Below are positions 11,460 through 23,128 of a stretch of 64,000 bases of DNA, one piece after another; the first letter of the stretch is position 1, and each line of letters opens with the position of its first letter. The stretch lies in assembly GCF_036884655.1 (NCBI RefSeq), contig NC_088345.1, forward strand, positions 31,986,501 through 32,050,500, given 5' to 3'. Source of the DNA: Musa acuminata AAA Group (lineage: Eukaryota; Streptophyta; Magnoliopsida; Zingiberales; Musaceae). The translations under genes were made by a program, and so were the position numbers. The notes below the pieces were generated by a model. It saw nothing but the letters and a program-made list of their open reading frames with translations. It had not been told where the DNA came from and searched no databases.

Positions 11460-12022
11460 AAGATGAGTTCCAACTACCCAAGCCTCTTAGATTAGTGGAT
11501 CTCTACCTAATAATCTCTCATTCGCACTTATTGGATCTTATCCATAAGATCCAATAATTTAGAGGCTTACTAAATATCCAATAAGATAGGGGCTCCAACG
11601 AATATCTCATATTCGAACATCTACTCATCGCAACACCTACCATATGTATATAACACTCTAGGCTAAATATTGAGCTAGTCGTGGGTCATACTTATCATAA
11701 CTCTTTATAACTTAGTGAATTGTGAACTCCATGATAATTCACTCGACTCATCGACTATGGACATACTAGGCTACTATGTCGTAGTCCCCAAACAATACAA
11801 GAGAATCTAATCCATTGGATATGTCTATCCTTAGTTACTATTTATTTATAGTCAATCATTCATCTAATATCCTAGAGACCGTATACTAGGTATAGTGCTA
11901 TTAGACCCATATGGAATCTACTTGAGTCTCTCTCTTATCAAATTCCCCTAGAAAACTCGTTTTCTCTCAATCCGAATGACCATGGCTAGGGATTTGCCTA
12001 AGCAAGAATATATAGGATATTT
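11460..12022 (-). repeat. Copia 5' LTR, left part (interrupted)
   Basis: This matches 23570-23990 and the reverse complement of 54010-54560 (for example the blocks around CTCATCGCAA and CCTAGAGGGTC-like text). It belongs to the LTR family ending TGCTAGT...CCAACA on the minus strand. The U5 end near 11100-11460 differs from the other copies, so the left boundary is uncertain. It is broken at 12022 by the insertion at 12023-14060 and resumes at 14061. Confidence 0.7.
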
Positions 12023-14060
12023 TGTTAGGACTGAAATTGGCACTAAGAGAGGGGGTGAATTAGTGCTTTTGTAAAAGTTACGTCGATACGAAAAACTTCA
12101 ATGATTTAGAAAGTTTGATTCGAGGAAACCCGTATTGGAAATAATATTAAAAGTGTGCTTCACTTGAAGTAAATGTAATAAGAAATTAAAATAGAGAATA
12201 ATAGTAATGAAGAGAAGAAAAAGAGTGCACACCAAATTTATAGTTATTCGAACCTATGTCCACTCTTGATTCCTCTTCCATTGAGACCACCGGCATTCAC
12301 TAACGATCTTTTTTTCCAACGGGTGAAGATCAACTACCTTTACAACTCTTTCTCCTTTTCATAGGCTCAAGAGAGAACCTTTACACCTCTCTATTACAAG
12401 TATTCCCTCACACTCTCTTAGAATAACCTTTAAGCATATAGAAGAGGGAATTCAAATTTCTAACAGGGTTTGCAACCTTTGAATCATAGAGTTTTGTTCT
12501 ACCTTTCATGCTATCTTAAGAAAGAAAGATTAGAGTGTTTATAGACCCTAAATGACTTCAAAAATTAGAGCCAAGATACTGGCAGTACCACCACCTACAA
12601 CACTGACATTGGGCGGTACCACCACCCAATCTGATAGTACCACCGCATGACACAATCTTGGAGACTATGTCTTGGAGTCTGAGCCACTAGTGGTTCTACT
12701 ATTTGGACTGGCGGTGTTATTGCTTGACCCAACTTTTAGGTCACTGAATGAGCCTTTCTCTTGGCCCAAAATAGCCCCATCTTAAGCCCAATAGGCCCCT
12801 AATTGAGTTAGCATGGTTACACCAAAAACTAACTCAATTACGACCTAACTATGACCAATTAAGATATAACTGATTATAAGACTAGAATTCTATGTTGTCA
12901 GGCATGTCATTGGTTCATCTAGTGCTTCGTCCAACCCTTCGATGCATCGTCCTCTCCTTCAGCGTATTGTCCAATCGGCATGTTGACCTCTCAACATATG
13001 ATCTCCTTGGCATCATATCTGATCCTTCGATCCGATACCCAAACTCATGGCACAAAATCCTTATACTAGCACGTCGATCGATCCTCTAGCCAACGTCCAA
13101 TCTTTTGACATATTCACTCCGGCCCAATGTCCTATTCTTTCTACTTTAATTGATTTACCTTTTCTGATCGTAGTTAGTCCTACATCACTCAAAATATAAA
13201 TTAGATCGTAAACTCATCAACTGATTTCATTATCAAAATCTAAGATTCAATAATCTCCCTCTTTTTGATGATAACAACCAATTAATGACTAAACTCCTCC
13301 TATCAATATGCCATAATTTCAATCATATATTATATGTAATACACCATATCATTACTTATATCATAAGTTCAAGTATTGCATCCAAACCATCATACATAAT
13401 AAAATTTCATTATACCATGCATGATCATCATTAGACCTTCTTCCCCTTTATCATCAAAGAAAAGAAGAAGTACAACTAGCAAGTTTTTAAAATATGCAAG
13501 CAAGTAAGATAGCAAGTTTTGAATATGCAAGCTAGCAAGTTTTAGAGATGTACAAGTTTAGCAATTCTTTACTTCTTGAGATGGGCAATATAGCACTCTT
13601 GCTTCTCTTGAGATCGTAAGATAGCAATTCTTACTTCTCTTTTGAGATAAGTTTGTAAATTTTACTTCTTGAGATGGGTAAGATAGTAATTTTTTTCTTC
13701 CTTTTGTAATGTGTAAGCTAGCAATTTTTCTTTTCTTTACGATGTGCAAGCTAGCAAAACTTTCTCTCCCTTTGTTATTATCGAAGAGAAGGGAAGAATA
13801 CAATAGTATAATTTTTCTCCCTTTTTTACATCAATGATTCAATAGATATACAAATCATAAATAAAAGGTAATTGTACATAATAAAATTCAAATCATAAAC
13901 ATCAAGAAGTCAAGTGACATATCATGGTTAATTTGAATATATTTCTTTTTTAAAGTAAAAAATCTTGATTTATAGAAAACTCAATTCACAAAAATCAAGA
14001 AATCAATATCATAATCCGAAAAATATATAAGAAGAATTTATGCATTTAGGAGATTTAACA
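12023..14060 (-). mobile_element. Truncated SIRE-like element nested in copia LTR
   Basis: It starts TGTTAGGACTG, ends GAGATTTAACA, and is flanked by TATTT (12018-12022) and TATTC (14061-14065), a 4-of-5 match to a target duplication. Its LTR (12023-13252) has the family's landmarks in divergent form: the G-rich start, the U5-side text at 12240-12370, and the conserved block at 12890-13252. The stretch 13253-14050 is an internal remnant starting with a polypurine tract complement and containing 'aagctagcaa' repeats (13480-13760). The second LTR survives as only about 11 bp. No coding sequence is seen. Confidence 0.72.
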
Positions 14061-14600
14061 TATTCTTCTTAAGACACCGAGAGCAGATAATCCTTTATAC
14101 TAGATTTAGAACTTTCAAGTCTATAAGTCCGGTATAAAAGAGAAGAGTACCCATACAGGACATCCTTGATGTCTCAAATCTAAGAACCAGATACACAACT
14201 GTGACAACGAAATCGTTATCTAATAATGAGGTATTATCAATCATCCAACATTCCATGAGCAGATCAATCAGTGAACTCATTCTCCAATGAGCACCTACAC
14301 TATATCCCTAGTGTCCCTACACGAACAGCTATGAGACTAGCCGTCTCCATCATATGGATGAGTATATAGCACATCAGTCTATTTAGTTATCTTGATATCC
14401 CTATCGAGTAACCTACGATTGAGATTATTTAGTGTTTGTGTTTAAAGGTGAATCGGTCTCATTATCATAATCTTATCACGATCCGATTCTCATTGCACAG
14501 ATCTATAGATATCATAATATATGTAACATGCAACATAAAATGAGAAAATACTAATAATAATAATAATAAGCAAAAAGATTATATAGTGTGTTACACATGC
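14061..14600 (-). repeat. Copia 5' LTR, right part
   Basis: This continues the LTR interrupted at 12022: 14061-14580 aligns with 23995-24560 of the LTR at 23129-24627. The expected end (GACTAGCA) is missing; similarity stops near 14590. Confidence 0.7.
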
Positions 14601-14689
14601 CTACACACTTCCTGGCCTTGTACTCAGCATGAAGACTCCAGGCCCGTACATTGGTCGAACCGACGCACTCCCAACACCCCAGCCAATAT

Positions 14690-15430
14690 ACTTCCATCAA
14701 AGCACGTACCTAATAAAAAAGCACGCAAGTGTGCCCTCTAGAGAAAGGCCCTGAAGGGTGCCCTTCTAAGGGGAGGCAAATGATAGAAATGATTTTGTCC
14801 CACGCTAGCTCATCTGCAACAGAGGTCGACACTTAAGTAGGGCCATAAGTCACCAGCCTCAAAATGGAGCTATAGTGTGTCCGCATCAATGATTAGCAAT
14901 AACCATCCTACCTTATCAAGATCAATAATCACCCTACCTTATAAGATCAAAGACATTAAGTAGTTAACCTGACCTTATCCCAAGCCAGCCAATAAGAAGG
15001 CCTAGGGATAAAGTATAAAAAGGAACCCATCAGCTCAAGTTAAAGGGGGGCTCTCTACACACTAACTTAATCATATGATTTACACTGTTGTCTTATCCCA
15101 TTCGCTAACTTAAGTATCGGAGAGGCCGCACTGGGAAACTCCCGGTATCGACCTGTCATGTAGGATCACCGGCCACCCGAAGACACCCGAATGACCCAAC
15201 CTCTAGGGAGAAACCTTGCAACTAAGAAGATCCTAATTTGCCTACTTGACTATCCCGAATCGAGTCCTCACCAACAGAATAACTTTCGACCGAACAACTT
15301 ATGCGGTCTTATCTCATTAAGTCTCTCACATCAACCAAAAGGAGATACCTAGATGAGCCTACACCTACGGTACCGAGACAACTCGTTAGTCGATGATATT
15401 TATAACACTAAACTAATGCTGCGATGGTAT
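14690..15430 (+). repeat. Old Tat-like gypsy LTR fragment
   Basis: The sequence at 15100-15430 aligns with 41776-42085, and the block at 15100-15125 (TTCGCTAACTTAAG) recurs at 43793 and 55652. A plus-strand TATA box (GTATAAAAAGG, about 15013-15023) lies upstream at the distance seen in those copies. Both ends are uncertain. Confidence 0.6.
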
Positions 15431-17890
15431 TACACGAACCGCGTCAGGATCATGAGCAGACTTAGTGTATCTTCAATCTATTCTAAGATAGCCTCTCGTT
15501 TTTACCTTCTTTTACTGAAGGAAAAAAAAAATTATGTTGTTCACGAGGGAAATAGTTATGCCAATTAATTGGCAAATAGGGTTAGATTATGCAGAGGTTT
15601 TTTTTATTTTTTTGTCCTTTCTTTTAGGATTGGCATGAGGCTTGGACCTTCTTCCGAGTGCTGATTCCCTGAGCACGGGTAATGCTTGACATTTAATGCA
15701 TTCAAAGTTTTTCATTTCTGAAAAAAAGAAGAGAATACTGTTTAGCAAGCAAATATATTGGACCAACATATTCATTGTGCCAAAGACGGAGATCAACGAG
15801 TAGGCAATTTTTATGGAGAGGCAATGAGGTGAGTCTCTCTTAGTTAAGTTGGGAAATAGTTCGCAAATGTCTCTGTTTGGAATGAGGTTGTAGTAATGAA
15901 ACAGATCTGCTGCATTTTGACAAATATTAACTCACTTTAGGTCTATTCGGTTTAAGCTATGAGATTAAAAGTCCAATTGGAACATCAGCCCCCTGCATAA
16001 CACACTATCTACCGCATGAGGAAAATATGAAGCATCAGAGAGATTTCTATATGGGTTGTCAATTGTCCAGGAAGCTGAGATTTTAGATAATTCTGTCTAC
16101 TAACTTCATTATATATGATGATTGGTTTTTGTCCATGTTATAATGACAAAGTGTTGCAGGTTTATGGGAGAAGATTTTAAAATATCCCATATACAATGAC
16201 AAAGAGTTGCAGGATTATTGATGAAGTGGTGTGGTCGTCTAATAACTCTGCTAAATTTTGTCCTACTAAGGTCGGACAGTGATAGAAAGAAAAGGAGCCA
16301 ACATTATGATGGCACTCTAAATGACAAGATGCTGAAACATTCGTGTTGTGTGCTACGTAAGATAGAAAATAAGAATGAAGAACATATATTGTTTAAATAT
16401 AATTTCAGAAGTATAACTTATGGGAAGATTTTGTCTTACAGATGACATCAGAGTCCCAACCAAGTCATTGGACAATTAGATTGAGTGGTTGAAACGTATT
16501 GCTAATGGGAAAAACAATAAAGGAATAAATTGTAGTAGCCTAATAGACTTATGTAAATTAATCTTTGTTGCCTAAGATTCTTGCTAATCAGTTTAAAATT
16601 AAATTCGATTATCTTATTGAACGGAACATGAACAATCAATCTTTGTCATTTTAATATTCATCATAATATCCTAATACCTAATAAATGGGATGGCTAAATC
16701 CAAGAGTAATGTGATCTTGAAGTTAAAATTGGAATGCTATCATAAAAATTCTTAGACTGGTAGATTTTTTCCCCCTTCAATTCATCTCCCGAATTGAAGC
16801 TTATAATTCGCATCTCTTTCTTGCTTATCTTATTAACGGTTGTATATCTAAGTTATTTAAAATTATAAGGATATTAGACAGGAAGATCCCTGTCTCCTTA
16901 CGTATTTATATTGACTGGTCCAGCATATTCCTTTTTAAACATTTTTTTATATGATGGTTGAGAATAAAAGTAGCTGCTCTTTCAATATTAGAAGAAATAT
17001 TATCACGTATACTGATGGTTTGTTGGGTGCCTTTGGAGCTAATAAGAAGCTATGTAGGGACATCTTTAAAACCTAGATAAGTTCAATATCCATTGTCCCA
17101 AAACGTGTTGCCCTTGCATCAACACTAAGTTTGTGAGGATTTGGGCATCAAGCAAAGGAGTTGTTCTTTTAATCATCCAGGGTACCTATCTAGGATTCGG
17201 CTAGTATAAGGGGTTGATTAAAAGTTTATTGAGGGACTTTCGGTCAAGAAAACCAATTAAACCTTTAACCCTGTTATTAGACTATAATGTAATCAAAATT
17301 TTAATTTGGGAATGTTTTTTTATTTTCTTTCTTGTTAATAAAATTTTAAAAATAACATTCAATATTCAGGTAAGATGATATTTTTGAAAATAATCTTATC
17401 TTATGAGGGCTCACTTCCTCTTATTTAAGGGGAGGAATGAGAAGTTGTATCCGATTAGAGAGATAGTTTTCTCCATTTTTATTGAAAAATAAAATTTTCT
17501 TTAATTATTTAAAATATTTATTTTTTTAGATTAAAATATATTATAATTATTCATGTTATATGTACTTCTAAAATATTCTTTTATTTTCTTAAATATCTAA
17601 AATTTTATTATTAGATTAGAATATGTTATAATTGTTCATGTTATATGAAGTTTCTAATTTTTTTTATCCCTTTAAAGGTCTAAAATTTTATTTTGAGATT
17701 AAATATATTATAATTATTCATGCCATATGTAATTTCTAAATTTTTTTATCTTGGATGCATGATATTATATTTCTATTAAATTTATACAATTCTTATTAAG
17801 AATAATATTTCCTCCTTATGTAATTTTATCTTTTTAATTTACAATTATTTATTATATTTTAATGACTCAATGCCAAATGAATAAATATTT
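15431..17890. other. AT-rich stretch, no gene recognised
   Basis: I find no ORF with protein-like composition, no splice-supported exon and no repeat I can match in the window. Short ORFs (for example 15587-15796, 16218-16445) look random. It is probably decayed transposon or intergenic DNA. Confidence 0.6.
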
Positions 17891-17899
17891 TAATTATAA

Positions 17900-19070
17900 T
17901 TTCATGATATAAAATTTTAAAATTAAGAGAATTGATTAGAATTTAGGTTAAAATCGGCTAGGCCTAGCTCGCAAGCTTGGTTGTATAGCCTATAGACTAA
18001 GCCCAGCCGATAGGCTAAGCTCAACCATCAAGTGAGACTTGACCAGCAACTCAAGCCCTAACCCATAAGCTAGCTTAACCCAACTGAACACGAGCAGTCA
18101 TATGCGAAGTACATGACCAATTCATGAGTTATGGGCTGACCCAATCTAATATAATGCATGCACAATCATTATGTAATGCACGTGACCAATATATAAATTG
18201 ACCAAACTTAGCATAATATTATATGGTCTAACTAATTGCTCTTATTTTATTTGATTTGAGCTTAAATATTGATTAAATTAAATGAGATTTGATTAGTTTA
18301 GATCGATTATGGATGATTCTAAATCAATTTGACTTATTCAACTCTATTTAACCTAAATTGAATCTAATCTAATCTAAAATATACTAGTTTAGGGTGATTT
18401 GAGATAGGCTAAATAAGGATTAGAGATCGGTTAAACTAGGTTCTAGTTAAATCGAATTCAATTGGATCGATTGAGTTAGGGTTCAAATCAATTAAGGGAT
18501 AATTGATATTAATGATATTTGAAAGATAAATTAAGATATTTTAATGTATTATTTCATTTTGATATAGATATGACTAGTATAAGATGATTTTGTTTCCTTG
18601 TCGAGGGTAGGTAGGATAATTTCCTTCGTGGATTAATATGCCATCAAACTTAGTGGCTAGACGATTCCTCCATCCATTGATGGGAGGAACATGGTCCTAC
18701 TTTGATGGGTGAGAGATACTACTCCATCCACTGTTAGAAATGTGAAATGAGTTTATCACCTTCTTTTGTTGGGAGAACATAAACTCATTCCATAGGATAA
18801 AACCTCTTTATCCATTGCTAGGGAGTGCTCATTTTGGTATTTGATATATACTAGTGGGATGATTGACTTTCGGATATATATTTATTTTATAGTTGACTTA
18901 TAGGGGATTCCTACTCAACATTACTGAACTTTTTTCTTTTATTTTTTATTTTTAAAATAGTTTCCCAATAGTAGTAGATCAAATTAGAGCGTATCTTCCT
19001 CTACTAGTAGGTAGATCTAATTGGACCTCTATTTTTTAGGGGACAATACTATGATTCTCAATAAAGCCCA
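17900..19070 (+). repeat. Old diverged gypsy LTR (family of 24950-32344), inverted
   Basis: In reverse complement it follows the order of 25160-25990: a block of names-of-direction type AT-rich text (17930-18480), the 'CCATCC...GGGAG' repeated block (18600-18830), then the text at 18840-18930 that matches 25190-25270. Divergence is high, so this is an old insertion. Confidence 0.62.
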
Positions 19071-19229
19071 TGGCTACTTTTGATTTATATTTGATGAATA
19101 AATAAAATATAATAAATATTTATAATTTATATATATTAATAAAGTGATGTGTATTTACTTGGGTCTTGATGCACTTGTGGAAAGATATTGTAATCCTATA
19201 AGAAACAAAAATCTAGGATATGATAGACT

Positions 19230-19470
19230 TTCGTCTTTGGCCAAATCTCATAGCTCCCCTAATTGGCAACACCTTCAATAAGATGTGATTACCAACTTTG
19301 AACTCTAAATTTCTTCGTTTTCAATCAGCATAACTTTTCTGTCAACTTTGAATTAGTAATAATATTTGACGTATAACTTGAGCATTATTATCATCTATTT
19401 TAATCAATTGAGGTCCTAAAAACTTTCATTCTCCCCCTTATCTTAGTGCATATGAGATCTATGCTTTATC
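19230..19470 (-). pseudogene. Gypsy pol fragment (integrase C-terminal region)
   Basis: It aligns with 27290-27520 of the gypsy element at 24950-32344, on the same strand, with many substitutions. No ORF remains. It lies next to, but oppositely oriented from, the LTR fragment at 17900-19070. Confidence 0.65.
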
Positions 19471-20562
19471 ATAATATATAGGTTGGTAAGTATTTTAAGA
19501 GTTCTAATTAGGTTCAAACCACTTGGATGAGTCTTAATTAAATCCAAACTCCTAAATGGATTAGGATTATGATTTAAATTATGATTAAATTAAATCCAAA
19601 ATCCAAACTCCTAATTATGATTTATTTTTATAAATGCCAAGTATCTTAAGAGATACTTTAGTCCTTAATGAATTATGATTTATTCATGGTATCTTAAGAG
19701 ATATTTGGTTCTCCTAATATTTTGGATCCAAGATCATTGAGACAAATTTTTTTAAAATTTATGTGAGAGAATATACAAAGGATTTTGTGCTTGGGTTCAG
19801 GTCGAAGTGACTCCTTGCATTAATTTTTTTAGAGTCTTATTTCTTTCACATATATAAGAAAAAGAGTTATCAAATGATGTTAAATCTTACATCAATTTTT
19901 TAATATATTTTTAAAATATTAATCTTTGAATATATATATATATATATAGTTTTTTTTGCTAGTTCTCTCCCTCCTCCCAAGGTTCTATATATATGATCGT
20001 CCTTGTTATTTCAATCCCAGTTTAATTTTCATTTTCTTTTGTTGGTTTATACATTTTGTGTCAGTCTCATACGGGTTGGACTAGGCAACTTTTTTTTGGT
20101 AGATCTTGAAATGGTATTGGGACAGAACCAGCATCGGAACGGTCAGTTCTGAGCGAGGAGAGATTTAAATTAGTTAATATGATCACTTTATGGATTGATA
20201 AATCTGATAAATAAGGCACATGTGATGGCATGATAGTCCAATTTTCTATTGAATTATATTTAATTTAAGAAGGGTAATTATATTGTGTCGCTAGCTAGAT
20301 TAGTTGGTAACATGTTCTGATAGATGGAAGATGGCTCATCGCGTGTCGTGGATCACGGAAAGTGGAAACCAAACTAAAGTTGTGGCTCCCATGAACCACT
20401 GCAAGTCGCTCATTGTGGATCGAGAACAAGTGATTGTCGCGACTCAATGTCGCTGCTCAAAAACCATTCTCCAGATTATAAGCGTTGTAAATATGTTGAT
20501 TTTTTTTGTAAATATATTGATTTTTTTTTGTTATTTTTTGTTAAAATTGTTATCGACTGACG
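19471..20562. other. AT-rich spacer with (TA)n, no gene recognised
   Basis: It contains a (TA)n run at about 19927-19947 and T-rich stretches at 20495-20540. The ORF at 20304-20570 has a Lys/Cys-rich mixture with no family features, and I do not support it as a gene. Confidence 0.6.
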
Positions 20563-20687
20563 TCTGTTGAGGAAAATCTTTCCTCCTAATCTGTATAAAT
20601 AGGAGAAGACATGTTAATGCATTCAAGCTAAAACTTCTTCAATAAAGCTTCTTCAATAATTCTTCTTATCTTCTATTCTTTCTATCA
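20563..20687 (+). repeat. TRIM LTR 1 (5' truncated)
   Basis: It aligns from the middle of LTR 2 onward and ends CTTTCTATCA. The following primer-binding site (20688-20699) has two mismatches to the tRNA complement. Confidence 0.75.
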
Positions 20688-20699
20688 TGATATCAAAGC

Positions 20700-21289
20700 T
20701 TTCGCCGTAAAGGCCACTTCGTGGACCGTGACTCTATCTCAAAGTAGTGCAGCGTTTTTCACGGACGTCCTCCAAGATCGTTGCGTCGGCCTCCCTCGAA
20801 GCTGAACAAGGGCTACCACGCCACACCCTCTTCTCCTCCCTGTGTCGGCGGCATTCTTTACTGTTGCCCTTCCTCTACCTCTTCCTGCAAAAGCAGAGCC
20901 GACACAGTCTCGTAATTGCCCCCTGGTCAGTGATCTCTCATCCTTTTTCCCGCATCTCGCTCGAGTGAGAAGTGACGTTGCCTCCGACCTTGCCGCAGCA
21001 GCCCTCTCTGCCACAGTAGCTGCAGTAGTAGTGATCTGCTCTTCTCCCAGCTGTTGTCCTCTGCTATAGCATTACTATAGCTTTCTTTATTGTTGTAGTT
21101 TTCTCCTCTGCTGCAATCGTCGTCATCGCCATCGCAGTCGCCACCGTCGTCATTGTAGCCTCAGTAATAGCAATAGCAGCAATAGCGATCTGCTCTTGCC
21201 CTACTCATGAAGTCTCTGGCTCGTAAATTGTTTGCTTTGCATTGATCCAAGATTGATATCCTTGACAGGAGCATCATCTTACGGGGCCA
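20700..21289 (+). repeat. TRIM internal segment 1
   Basis: It has the same text order as segment 2 (21511-22176): TTTCGCCGTAAAGGCCACTT, a Pro/Ser-like GC-rich block, then CGTCGTC-type trinucleotide runs and the CACGAAGTCTCT block. ORFs differ between copies and share no conserved protein, so it is noncoding. Confidence 0.72.
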
Positions 21290-21498
21290 TGATAGCATAT
21301 AAGATTTCTCCAACTATATGAGGAAATCTCTCTATTCTATTGAGGGAAATCCTCTATTATGTTGAAGAAAATCATCCTTCCTAATCTATATAAATAGAAG
21401 AGGGACATGTTAATGTATTCAAGCTAAAGCTTCTTCAATAAAGCTTCTTTAATAATTTTTTTTATCTTATATTCTTTTATCTTATATTCTTTCTATCA
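21290..21498 (+). repeat. TRIM LTR 2 (complete)
   Basis: 209 bp, beginning TGATAG and ending CTATCA, with a possible TATA box (TATATAAATAG, about 21398-21408). Confidence 0.82.
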
Positions 21499-21510
21499 TG
21501 GTATCAGAGC
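21499..21510 (+). promoter_or_regulatory. Primer-binding site of TRIM unit 2
   Basis: TGGTATCAGAGC directly follows the LTR end, a perfect match to the initiator Met-tRNA complement. The same site follows LTR 3 at 24697-24708. Confidence 0.88.
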
Positions 21511-22176
21511 TTTCGCCGTAAAGGTCACTTCTAAACATCTCGAAGTAGACCCGTCTCCCCACGGGACACCACCGAATCTCAGTTCCTTCTCCTACTGCCT
21601 CATGGACCGCGACTCCATCTCAAAGTAGTGTAGCATTTTCCACAGACGTCCTCCAAGATCATTGCATCGGCCTCCTTCGAAGCTGAACAAGGGCCACCAC
21701 GCTGTGCCCTCTTCTCCTCCCTGCGTCGTCCTCCCTATGCCGACGGCATTCTTTACTGCTGCCCTTCCTCTGCCTCTTCTTGTAGAAGCAAAGCCGACGC
21801 AGCCTCACAATTGCTCCCTGGCCAGCCATCTCTCCTACTCATTCCCGCATCTCGCTCGAGCGAGAAGTGCCTCTACCGCCGTCCTTGCCGTAGTAACCCT
21901 CTCTGCCACAGCAGTAGCAGCAGTAGTGATATGCTCTTCTCCCAAGCTGTTGTACTCTGCTATAGCATTGCTATATCTTTCTCTATTACTGTAGCTTTCT
22001 CCACTGCTGCAGTCGCCGTCGCAGCCACTGCCATTGTCATCGTAGCCACAGTAATAGCAATAACAACAGTAGCGATCTGCTCTTGCCTTACTCACGAAGT
22101 CTCTAGCTCGTAAACTGTTTGCTTTGCATCAATCCAAGATTAGTATCCTTGATAGGAGAACCCTCTTGCAGGGGCA
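21511..22176 (+). repeat. TRIM internal segment 2
   Basis: A noncoding internal segment with (GCC/GTC)n-like runs at about 21900-22075. It ends with the weak purine tract GCAGGGGCA before LTR 3. Confidence 0.75.
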
Positions 22177-22281
22177 TGATAGTAGATATGATTTCCCTAA
22201 CTACATAAGGAAATCTCTCTATTCTGTTGAGGGAAATCCTCCCTCCTAATCTGTATAAATAGGAGAGGGACATGTTAATGC

Positions 22282-22698
22282 TGTTGGGAAATCATGGGGG
22301 GCGACATCATATGCGCAGCGGAAGAACAAGAAAAAACAAAAATCCCCGATTCCCAAAAAGATGTTCGTCGTCGTGCGAAGATTGGTGCGCAAAAATCCGT
22401 AAAACACAACACTGCGTATAGAGATTGTGTTACCTAGGGAGATCGTATATCCCTGTTTCCTTGCAGATCCTTAGGAGAGGGTGAAGGAGGTCAAGCGTCC
22501 TCCTCTCTAGCGGTGATCCACACAGCAGGGTTGCGACGACGCTCCTCAAAAATCCAGGCCTGCTTTGAGGTGGAGAGGAAGAGGAGAATAGGAAAGGCAA
22601 GTAAAGACTCTAGCCTATGAGGCTGTGAATCCCTCCTATTTATAGAGATCCCGTGTCAAACCCTAATGGGTCCTTCCCAAGTGGGTATTGGATCTGCA
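22282..22698 (-). repeat. Partial 3' LTR of the nested copia element
   Basis: Aligned with 23129-23550 up to the block GTGGGTATTGGATCTGCA, after which the sequences diverge completely; this marks the deletion joint. Confidence 0.82.
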
Positions 22699-22990
22699 CG
22701 CCCGCTGGCGGCGCTGCCGCTGCAAGTGGGCTCCCCCGCGGGCGCCGCTGCCTCTGCAGGCGGTGCTGTCCCGCCGGGCGGCCGCCCCTGTGGGGGGGGG
22801 GGGTTCGCCCGCGGGAGCAGCGACGGCAGGCGTCGCTGCCCTGCGGCGGCAGGCGTCGCTTCCTTGCGGCGGCAAGCGCCTCTGCCCGTGGGCTGCCAGC
22901 CCCGCCGGCAGCAAGGCTGCTGCAAGCAGGTCGCCGGCCGGCTACTGCAGACGCAGCCCCTGTGCTGCTCGCCTTCGGCTGCGCTTCACG
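22699..22990. other. Very GC-rich block
   Basis: A run of CGCCGCTGC-, GGCGGCAGGC- and CCGCCGGGCG-type motifs, with a G run at about 22791-22802, inside DNA that is otherwise AT-rich. Several frames stay open on both strands because stops are rare at such base composition. No recognisable protein domain is visible, and I regard it as leader or internal sequence of the nested element. Confidence 0.7.
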
Positions 22991-23115
22991 CACGCAGATC
23001 GAGGGCAGCAACTATTGCTGCCCTTTCTCGCTTTTGCGTCAATGATTTTGACGTCAAAATTCTTCCTAAACACAACACACGCAGTTCAAAACCAATCATT
23101 CGCACGAACAACCTG

Positions 23116-23127
23116 GCTCTGATACCA
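23116..23127 (-). promoter_or_regulatory. Primer-binding site of nested copia element
   Basis: TGGTATCAGAGC on the minus strand, one base from the LTR edge at 23129. Confidence 0.88.
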
Positions 23128-23128
23128 C

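Noticed and set aside
20304..20570. 88-residue plus-strand ORF
   Set aside because: No family features and a T-run-derived Phe/Ile tail; not supported by splice sites or context.
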